Assembly (NCBI GenBank): GCA_017651505.1
Contig: JAGCCV010000031.1
Location: forward strand, 1 to 33,818
DNA from: Bacteroidaceae bacterium
GTDB taxonomy: Bacteria; Bacteroidota; Bacteroidia; Bacteroidales; Bacteroidaceae
Length of the DNA stretch: 33,818 nt
Direction: 5' to 3'
Made by a program: the position numbers and the translations under genes. Below, in pieces: positions 27,812 through 33,818 of the stretch. The stretch's first letter is position 1. The number at the start of each line of letters is the position of its first letter. The notes under the pieces were generated by a model. That model was not told where the DNA came from and searched no databases. It saw only the letters and a list, made by a program, of their open reading frames with translations.

Positions 27812-27866
27812 ATTCAAAAATACTGAAAAACTTGCTTTCTTACTTATGTTTTATCTCTAACATTTG

Positions 27867-27874
27867 TATTTTTG
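27867..27874 (+). promoter_or_regulatory. -7 element for the HD-domain gene
   Basis: TATTTTTG, 18 bases before the ATG at 27893, fits the -7 consensus. It is divergent from the amidase promoter. Confidence 0.5.
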
Positions 27875-27892
27875 CACAAAAATTGAGTAAAA

Positions 27893-28441
27893 ATGGACAA
27901 AAACACGTTCCCTTATACTATTATCGATAAGTATTATCCCGAAGCCAACCAGCTAAGGCATATTTTACTGACCCATAGTGAGGAAGTGGCTCGTAAGGCT
28001 TTGCAAGTGGCCGATATGCACCCAGAGTTGTCTCTTGATCGTACCTTCTTGGAGGAAGCTTCTTTGTTGCACGATATCGGTATTTTCCTGTGCGATGCCC
28101 CAGGCATACAATGCTTTGGAACCCATCATTACATTTGTCATGGTTATTTAGGAGCGGAAATAATGCGCCAAGAGGGCTATGTACGTCACGCCTTGGTGTG
28201 CGAACGACATACAGGTGCTGGTCTCAGCCTTGTGCAGATCGAGGCACAAGACCTGCCTGTGCCTCATCACGACATGTTACCCGTCAGTTTAGAGGAGCAA
28301 GTCATCTGCTTTGCCGATAAGTTTTTTTCCAAGACACGGCTCACAGAAGAGAAAACCATTGAACAGGCTCGCAAGAGTCTGCTCAAGTTTGGCGAAGAGG
28401 GTGTAACACGCTTCGATCAATGGTGCCAGACATTCCTTTGA
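27893..28441 (+). CDS. HD-domain phosphohydrolase-like protein
   Basis: This 182-residue soluble protein has an HD/HDIG-type metal-binding domain: an early histidine (HILLTHSEEVARKAL), the doublet ASLLHDIGIF, then HHYICHGYLGAEIM, RHALVCERHTGAG and a final FADKFFSKT aspartate. This pattern matches the HDIG-related proteins of Bacteroidales annotated as HD-domain hydrolases. The substrate is not predictable; nucleotides or phosphate esters are usual. It is followed by lptD with its own promoter, so it is probably a single-gene unit. Confidence 0.85.
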   Translation: MDKNTFPYTIIDKYYPEANQLRHILLTHSEEVARKALQVADMHPELSLDRTFLEEASLLHDIGIFLCDAPGIQCFGTHHYICHGYLGAEIMRQEGYVRHALVCERHTGAGLSLVQIEAQDLPVPHHDMLPVSLEEQVICFADKFFSKTRLTEEKTIEQARKSLLKFGEEGVTRFDQWCQTFL

Positions 28442-28486
28442 GAACTAAAAAACCGTTAAAACTGCGAGATTTATTCATATAATTAC

Positions 28487-28494
28487 TAATTTTG
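28487..28494 (+). promoter_or_regulatory. -7 element for lptD
   Basis: TAATTTTG fits TAnnTTTG and lies 45 bases before the TTG start codon of lptD. No clear -33 TTG. Confidence 0.5.
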
Positions 28495-28539
28495 TACGTT
28501 TAAGGGTCATAGTGACCGAGTGATTATTAAGCTAAACTA

Positions 28540-31323
28540 TTGAGATTTAAGGTCATCATATTGTTTCTTACCCTTGTGGCACTTCTCTCCTATTCGTTGG
28601 ATACAAGTGCTCAACGTCGCCGTAACACCCGTGTTGCCCCTCGTAACACTGAGACTGTGGCCCAAACTCTCGACTCTTTGTCGCTTGCCTCTTTAGCTCC
28701 CGACTCTTTGACACTCGATTCTTTGGCTCTTGATTCCATCGCTGCCAACTCTTTGGCTACCGATAGTGTACCCAAACGTCAGGAAACCATCACATCTCCC
28801 GTTGATTTCGAGGCCTCCGACTCCATCGTCTTTACTCAAAATGGCTTTGCTCACCTCTATGGAGAAGGACAGGTGTCCTATGAGCAAATAAAACTGACTG
28901 CCGATGTTATTACCATGAATATCGACAGTACAACTGTCTTTGCTTACGGGCGCGAGGATTCTTTGGGTACGGTGAAGGGAAAACCTGTCTTTACGGAGGC
29001 TGATACACCCTATGAAACCAACCAGATACGTTATAATTTCAACAGTAAGAAGGGTATCATCAGTAACATAGTCACCCAGCAAGGTGAGGGTTATGTCATC
29101 GGTAATAATGCCAAGAAAGGTGCCAATGATGAGATTTACCTCAAACAGGGTATTTACACTACATGCGACAACCACGATCATCCTCATTTCTATATGCAGA
29201 TGACCTATGCCAAGGTGCGCCCCAAGAAGAATGTGGTGACAGGTCCTGCCTATCTGGTGGTAGAAGACGTACCATTGCCTATTGCCGTTCCGTTCTTCTT
29301 CTTCCCGTTCAATAGCACCTATTCGTCAGGTATCTTGATGCCTACCTATATGGATGACTCTAACCGAGGCTTTGGTCTTACCAACGGAGGTTATTACTTC
29401 GCAATCAGCGACAAGATGGACTTGGCATTACGAGGAGATATTTTCACTAAAGGCTCATGGCGCATTGATGCTACCACCAATTATGTAAAACGTTACCGCT
29501 ATTCGGGTAATTTCCAAGCCAATTACCAAGTGACCAAAATGGGCGACAAAGGTTTGCCAGACTATTCCGAGACCAAAGACTTCAAGATTGTTTGGTCGCA
29601 CCGTCAGGACCCTAAGGCCAACCCCAACACTACCTTCACAGCCAGTGTGAATTTTTCTACCAGCAGTTATGAGAAGACCAATATCGGCAACCTGTATAAT
29701 GCCCAGGCTATGGCGCAGAATACCAAGACATCCAGTGTGAGTTACTCGCGCAATTTCCCCGACCAGAAGCTTAATATTTCACTTTCAACCAACATTGCTC
29801 AGACCACACGCGACTCTTCTATCTCCATCACCTTACCCGATGTCAACATAGCACTTTCCACCATCTTCCCCTTCAAGCGCAAGCATCCTGTGGGCAACGA
29901 GCGTTGGTACGAGAAAATCTCCATGCGTTATAGCGGACGTTTCTCTGCGAGCATCAACACCAAGGATGACCTCATATTTAAGAAGAACTATATCAAGGAC
30001 TGGCGTAATGGTATGAAGCATGAGATACCTGTAAGTGCTACTTTCACACTGTTCAAGTACTTTAATGTCACGCCTAATTTTAGCTATACCGAACGTTGGT
30101 ACACTCAAAAGGTCAAGAAAGACTGGGATCCAGTCAACCAGCAAGTGATCAATACTGACACCATCTATGGCTTCCATCGTGTCTATAATTATACAGGTAG
30201 CATCAGTGTCAATACCAAAGTTTATGGCATGTACCAGCCTATGTTTATGAAGAAAAAGCAGATACAGATCCGCCACATCATCACTCCAGAGGTGTCGCTA
30301 AGTGCCACCCCTGATTTCGGTTCCTCACACTATGGCTACTACGACAGCTATGTGCGTCGTGACCTTAATGGTACACCTCGCGACACGGTAGTTTATTCCA
30401 TGTATGAAGGTGCCTTGTTTGGGGTGCCAGGTCGAGGCAAGAGCGGCGTGGTGAATTTCCGGCTCAGCAACAACCTCGAAATGAAGTACCGTGACAAGAA
30501 CGACAGCATTAAGAAGGTGAGTCTTATCGACGAACTGGGCTTTGGCCTTTCTTATAACTTTGCTGCCCAGGAACGACCGTGGAGCGACCTGTCAATGAAC
30601 CTGCGTGTACGCCTTACCAAGAGCTATACGTTCAGCATGAGTACTTCATTTGCCACCTATGCCTACGAGTTTGACAAAAACGGCAATGTGGTGGTGGGCA
30701 ATCGTACAGAGTGGTCGTATGGGCGTTTTGGTCGCTTTCAAGGCTATGGTACATCATTTAACTATACCCTTAACAACCAAACCTTCCAAAAACTCTTCAA
30801 CAAGAAAGACAGGGATGGGGGTAGGGATAACAAGCAAGAGAATCCAAACTTGCCTGGTGGGGAGAACGATGATGCCGACATGGATGATGGCGTCCCACAT
30901 ACTAAGCGAAAAGTGCAGGCAGCTACCGACAATGATGGCTACCAAAAAGCTAATATCCAGTGGTCAGTCAATCTCAGTACAGGCTTCAACATTCGCGAAG
31001 ACCGCACTAAGCCCATCAATAAGCGCACCATGCGATATCCTTACAAGATTAGCCTAAATGCTTTGAACATCAACGGAAACCTAAAGCTGACCAACAAGTG
31101 GATTATTAACTTCAATACAGGCTATGATTTCGAATCCAAGAAGATTGTGCAGACCTCTTTCAACATCAGCCGTGACCTCCACTGCTTCACCATGACAGCC
31201 GCTATCTCTCCTTTTGGACAGTACAAGTATTACAATTTTACCATCCGTGCTACAGCCAGTATCCTACAAGACCTCAAGTGGGATCAGCGCAGCAATACCC
31301 AAAGCAATATTCGTTGGTATTAA
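28540..31323 (+). CDS. lptD: LptD-like LPS assembly outer membrane protein
   Basis: This 927-residue outer membrane protein probably inserts lipopolysaccharide at the cell surface. It begins at a TTG codon (MRFKVIILF); an in-frame stop lies five codons upstream and no ATG is near. A signal peptide covers residues ~1-24. A low-complexity stretch rich in DSL/ASL follows (residues ~43-77). Next comes the OstA/LptD periplasmic domain (YGEGQVSYEQIKLTADVITM, MTYAKVRPKKNVVTGPAYLV, VPLPIAVPFFFFPF), then a large beta-barrel with alternating aromatic strands to an end typical of outer membrane proteins (SNIRWY). A hydrophilic Asp/Asn/Gly-rich insert near residues 755-800 would be a surface loop. The classical LptD cysteine pairs are not evident. 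Confidence 0.88.
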   Translation: MRFKVIILFLTLVALLSYSLDTSAQRRRNTRVAPRNTETVAQTLDSLSLASLAPDSLTLDSLALDSIAANSLATDSVPKRQETITSPVDFEASDSIVFTQNGFAHLYGEGQVSYEQIKLTADVITMNIDSTTVFAYGREDSLGTVKGKPVFTEADTPYETNQIRYNFNSKKGIISNIVTQQGEGYVIGNNAKKGANDEIYLKQGIYTTCDNHDHPHFYMQMTYAKVRPKKNVVTGPAYLVVEDVPLPIAVPFFFFPFNSTYSSGILMPTYMDDSNRGFGLTNGGYYFAISDKMDLALRGDIFTKGSWRIDATTNYVKRYRYSGNFQANYQVTKMGDKGLPDYSETKDFKIVWSHRQDPKANPNTTFTASVNFSTSSYEKTNIGNLYNAQAMAQNTKTSSVSYSRNFPDQKLNISLSTNIAQTTRDSSISITLPDVNIALSTIFPFKRKHPVGNERWYEKISMRYSGRFSASINTKDDLIFKKNYIKDWRNGMKHEIPVSATFTLFKYFNVTPNFSYTERWYTQKVKKDWDPVNQQVINTDTIYGFHRVYNYTGSISVNTKVYGMYQPMFMKKKQIQIRHIITPEVSLSATPDFGSSHYGYYDSYVRRDLNGTPRDTVVYSMYEGALFGVPGRGKSGVVNFRLSNNLEMKYRDKNDSIKKVSLIDELGFGLSYNFAAQERPWSDLSMNLRVRLTKSYTFSMSTSFATYAYEFDKNGNVVVGNRTEWSYGRFGRFQGYGTSFNYTLNNQTFQKLFNKKDRDGGRDNKQENPNLPGGENDDADMDDGVPHTKRKVQAATDNDGYQKANIQWSVNLSTGFNIREDRTKPINKRTMRYPYKISLNALNINGNLKLTNKWIINFNTGYDFESKKIVQTSFNISRDLHCFTMTAAISPFGQYKYYNFTIRATASILQDLKWDQRSNTQSNIRWY

Positions 31324-31330
31324 CAGAAAT

Positions 31331-31367
31331 TTATTACTAGTAATAAGGCGGTATGTTACTGGTAAAC
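31331..31367. repeat. Two-unit relative of the 22-bp palindrome array
   Basis: TTATTACTAGTAATAA (31331-31346) is a perfect 16-bp palindrome. GTTACTGGTAAAC (31355-31367) is a second, imperfect one; their centres are about 22.5 bp apart. The spacer has GGCGGT, and the second family of the array at 3263-3300 shows GCGGT in its reverse complement between TTACTAGTA-type palindromes. It lies in the 65-bp gap between convergent lptD and ung, where it may also serve as a terminator. Confidence 0.7.
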
Positions 31368-31388
31368 TATCTGTTTAATACAGGAAAG

Positions 31389-32051
31389 CTACCAGACAAT
31401 AGGTGCAATACCTTTTTGTTGCAGGTAGTTGTTGGCAAGACTGAAGTGATGATTGCCAAAGAAACCCCGATAGGCAGAGAGGGGCGAGGGGTGTGCTGAG
31501 GTGAGTACTAGATGCTTTTGACGGTTGATGAAGGCACCTTTTTTCTGCGCATAACTACCCCAAAGTATGAATACTACATGTTCTTTCTCTGCATCGATGG
31601 TGCGAATCACAGCATCCGTAAAGGTTTCCCATCCTTTGTTCTGGTGCGAACCTGCTTGATGCTCCCTTACTGTCAGAGTGGCATTGAGCAACAGTACACC
31701 TTGTTGGGCCCAACGAGTGAGGTTGCCGCTTGTAGGTACAGGTGCTCCTGTATCATCGTGTATTTCCTTGAAGATATTTACCAAAGACGGAGGAAAAACT
31801 ATTCCGTCGTTAACAGAAAAACACAACCCATGCGCTTGTCCTGGCTCGTGATAAGGGTCTTGGCCAATGAGTACCACCTTTACTTTGTCAAAAGGACAAA
31901 GGTTGAAAGCATTGAAGATGAGCTTCCCTGGGGGATAGATACGATATTGTTGGTATTCCGAACGTACAAAATTTGTGAGCTGTTCGAAATAAGGCTTATC
32001 GAACTCGGGTTGCAGCCTAACCTTCCAACTATCTTCTATTTGTACGTTCAT
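31389..32051 (-). CDS. ung: Uracil-DNA glycosylase, family 1
   Basis: This 220-residue enzyme removes uracil from DNA as the first step of base excision repair. Motif A is VLIGQDPYHEPGQAHGLCFS with the catalytic D65, and motif B is HPSPLSAYRGFFG with the catalytic histidine; FILWGSYAQKKG lies between. Length and order are standard for UNG. It starts at ATG 32051; a minus-strand TATTTTTG (32102-32095) is a plausible -7 element 43 bases upstream. It converges on lptD. Confidence 0.96.
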   Translation of the reverse strand: MNVQIEDSWKVRLQPEFDKPYFEQLTNFVRSEYQQYRIYPPGKLIFNAFNLCPFDKVKVVLIGQDPYHEPGQAHGLCFSVNDGIVFPPSLVNIFKEIHDDTGAPVPTSGNLTRWAQQGVLLLNATLTVREHQAGSHQNKGWETFTDAVIRTIDAEKEHVVFILWGSYAQKKGAFINRQKHLVLTSAHPSPLSAYRGFFGNHHFSLANNYLQQKGIAPIVW

Positions 32052-32215
32052 ACTTTTATTTATGCTGATTATTAAACTAAATTTATTTTCACTACAAAAA
32101 TAAGTTTTATTATTGGTTCAAACTTTTTTGCGAGTAGCGTTTAGTATATTTTAACATAAAAGAGGTGTTAGTGCTAATAGTGGAGTCCCTTTTGCTTTGT
32201 TTTCCTGCTCGAAGG

Positions 32216-32246
32216 TTGGCTATCTAAAGAAAAGAAGCTATCTTTG
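32216..32246 (+). promoter_or_regulatory. Promoter of the nucleotidyltransferase gene
   Basis: TTG (32216-32218) and TATCTTTG (32239-32246) are 20 nt apart, a full match to the phylum consensus. The start codon is about 150 bases beyond the predicted start site, an unusually long leader. The 32052-32215 part of the gap holds only the ung -7 candidate. Confidence 0.8.
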
Positions 32247-32268
32247 CCTTGTTGTTATTAAAAAAAGG

Positions 32269-32297
32269 CAATTCCCATACACGCTATTTGGGAATTG
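32269..32297 (+). promoter_or_regulatory. Hairpin in the nucleotidyltransferase leader
   Basis: CAATTCCC (32269-32276) pairs with GGGAATTG (32290-32297) over 8 bp with a 13-nt loop. It lies ~17-45 nt into the predicted transcript and is followed by an A-rich rather than T-rich run. It is a plausible leader structure. A 7-codon frame starts just after it. Confidence 0.5.
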
Positions 32298-32403
32298 AAA
32301 ATGCACAAAAGTTCAGGTAAGTAAAAAAGAAGTCATACTGATGGGAAATGGCAACTTTGCTTTTTAGATCAATTGTGCCAAGCTGGATTATTGGAATAAA
32401 ACC

Positions 32404-33507
32404 ATGAATGATAAAGACGTTAAATGGGCAATCTTGCGCATGGGGTTATGGCAGAGGCAAGAAAAGGTTGATGCTACTGCCATTGATTGGAATCGGTTAT
32501 TAGCATGGGCTAAGAAGCAGACTCTCTTGGGTGTCCTGATTGATGGCATCATGATGCTGCCTGCAGACCAACGGCCTGATGAAAGCACTATGACGAAACT
32601 GACCATGTGGATGGTCAACAATCTTCAAACACATGTGCGGCTCAACCATCAGGCATCGAAAATGATGCGTATTTTGGCAGAGCACAATATACCGAGTATG
32701 CTTTTAAAAGGTCAGGGCATTGCGCAAGAGTATCTATCTCCTGAAAGCAGGCAATGTGGAGACATAGACCTCTATATTGGAAAAGAAAACTACAAGAAGG
32801 CCTGTGACTTAGCTATGGGAATGGAAATCACTAACCCAGATGAGAAAGACAAGCATACAGACTTTATGTGGGAAGGGGTAGAAATAGAATTACATCATAA
32901 AGCTGTCGATTTGCCTTCGAAAAAAGCAGAAAGATATTTTGAAGAATGGGCAGTAGAAATATTAAAGCACGAAACACGCAGTTTTATTCCTCAAAACGAT
33001 GCATTCCCCATTTTATTGCCATCTGTACAGTACAATTCTATCTATATCTTTATACATATGTTCCATCATCAATTAACTGAAGGAGTAGGGCTTCGTCAGA
33101 TATGTGATTGGATGATGGTTTTGCACAATGGATATGGATCTATAGATCTGGATTTGTTGAAAAAACAACTTAATATGGCCCATTTGATGGAAGCATGGCA
33201 AGTGATGGGGACTATTCTTGTCAATTATTTAGGTTTGCCTTCAGAAGAAATGCCTTTTTATAAACCTGAGATGTTGACCAAAGGAGAGAAATTATTAGGA
33301 CTTGTTGATGAGGGAGGTAATTTCGGGCGAGGCATTAATAAACCACGCAAAGAATACAAGTTTGTTATTCAAAGGAAAATTGATAGCTTTATTAGGATGA
33401 TAAAGAAGGATATGCCGATGCTTAGGATCTGTCCTTCATATACACTATACAACTTTTCATATTACTTTATTCAGCACATAAAGCTATGGGTAATTGACCA
33501 TAAATAG
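32404..33507 (+). CDS. Nucleotidyltransferase-fold protein, polysaccharide-locus type
   Basis: This 367-residue protein resembles the uncharacterised nucleotidyltransferase family PF14907. The core is MLLKGQGIAQEYLSPESRQC followed by GDIDLYI, where GDIDL gives the metal-binding D-x-D; the third acidic residue is probably in EGVEIELHHK. The C-terminal half is helical with HMFHHQLTEGVGLRQICDW, a segment typical of the family. Members are common in capsule and exopolysaccharide clusters of Bacteroidales, but the reaction is not known. Its sequence is more A/T-rich than that of neighbours such as lptD, and its leader is long, so it may be the first gene of, or an outlier from, a polysaccharide locus. 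Confidence 0.82.
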   Translation: MNDKDVKWAILRMGLWQRQEKVDATAIDWNRLLAWAKKQTLLGVLIDGIMMLPADQRPDESTMTKLTMWMVNNLQTHVRLNHQASKMMRILAEHNIPSMLLKGQGIAQEYLSPESRQCGDIDLYIGKENYKKACDLAMGMEITNPDEKDKHTDFMWEGVEIELHHKAVDLPSKKAERYFEEWAVEILKHETRSFIPQNDAFPILLPSVQYNSIYIFIHMFHHQLTEGVGLRQICDWMMVLHNGYGSIDLDLLKKQLNMAHLMEAWQVMGTILVNYLGLPSEEMPFYKPEMLTKGEKLLGLVDEGGNFGRGINKPRKEYKFVIQRKIDSFIRMIKKDMPMLRICPSYTLYNFSYYFIQHIKLWVIDHK

Positions 33508-33748
33508 AGGATGCTGCAACTGCACTTAGGATTGTTTTATGGTACAATGGCCGCATTCCTGCAGTTGGTTACCCAATACATTGCCCAATAGTATAACTGA
33601 CCTGACTGTTGCCTAATATCATTCATGCAACTACCTCTGCTGATAGGCTCTGCAGTCATCTGATATCCCCTTGGAGAACTGAAGTATTGTATTGACGTAA
33701 TCAGATTAAGCCTTTAAAATTGCAGCAATCTCTTTCGAAAGATAAGAA
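33508..33748. other. Intergenic stretch, no recognised feature
   Basis: I see no coding frame, RNA or repeat here. TGCAACTGCA (33515-33524) and CTGCAGTTG (33573-33581) are partly complementary across about 50 bases and could form a weak stem after the nucleotidyltransferase gene. Confidence 0.4.
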
Positions 33749-33774
33749 TCCCCATAAGCAGTTACTTATGGGGA
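33749..33774 (-). terminator. Terminator downstream of the tRNA gene
   Basis: TCCCCATAAG (33749-33758) and CTTATGGGGA (33765-33774) form a perfect 10-bp stem with a 6-nt loop. On the minus strand it is followed by TTCTTATCTTTC. It begins ten bases after the tRNA 3' end. Confidence 0.85.
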
Positions 33775-33783
33775 ATAATTAAG

Positions 33784-33818
33784 TGACCCGGGCGGGATTC
33801 AAACCCGCGACCTTCAGA
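33784..33818 (-). tRNA. tRNA gene, 3' half only (isotype undetermined)
   Basis: The minus strand reads through an anticodon-stem end TCTGA, variable loop AGGTC, T-arm GCGGG-TTTGAAT-CCCGC, acceptor strand CCGGGTC and discriminator A. The 5' half and anticodon lie beyond the window. CCA is not encoded (the next bases are CTT). Position 56 of the T-loop is T instead of the usual C. Confidence 0.85.

Overview
The window looks like a chromosomal segment from a Bacteroidales bacterium, most likely a Prevotellaceae/Bacteroides-type gut or oral anaerobe. Many genes are preceded by the Bacteroidota -7 promoter hexad pattern TAnnTTTG, often with a TTG/TTTG about 20 nt upstream. Most starts lack a Shine-Dalgarno sequence. 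The gene content fits too: the RprX/RprY pair, a second EF-G of the starvation type, a VirE/DUF3874-like helicase, an LptD-like protein, an MlaD-amidase pair and a B12-type ribonucleotide reductase. Family assignments come from reading motifs in the translations; no database search was possible.

Layout. 1-3580 is an accessory region, all on the minus strand: two paralogous AAA-type ATPases (the first cut by the window edge), then a VirE-family helicase-like gene. Three copies of an 80-bp hairpin repeat (379-458, 1752-1832, 3498-3577) separate them. The VirE gene lies between two inverted copies of that repeat. Upstream of its promoter is a striking ~350-bp non-coding array (3127-3474) of different short palindromes laid out on a 22-bp period. 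A two-unit relative of the array occurs at 31331-31367. This is the best candidate here for an undescribed system, perhaps a small mobile or replicating unit with iteron-like sites.

3586-12638 is core metabolism and regulation: hemW (-), a secreted GH2 beta-galactosidase (+), the EF-G paralogue (+), and rprX-rprY (+). 12668-14794 holds a 58-residue membrane protein (-), a MarR regulator (-) and the ribosomal operon rpsF-rpsR-rplI (+), in which rpsR and rplI, but not rpsF, have strong Shine-Dalgarno sequences. 14795-18085 has a gene-free stretch, an alanine-rich lipoprotein (-), and mtaB overlapping a family 2 glycosyltransferase (+).

18149-25298 is a minus-strand run in transcription order dnaA, nrdJ, malQ, folB. 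A long hairpin lies between nrdJ and malQ. 25611-27787 is amidase then mlaD (-), for cell-wall cleavage and envelope lipid traffic. 27893-31323 has an HD-domain protein and lptD (+). ung (-) follows, then a ~350-bp leader and an uncharacterised nucleotidyltransferase of the type found in surface polysaccharide loci (+). The window ends inside a tRNA gene (-).
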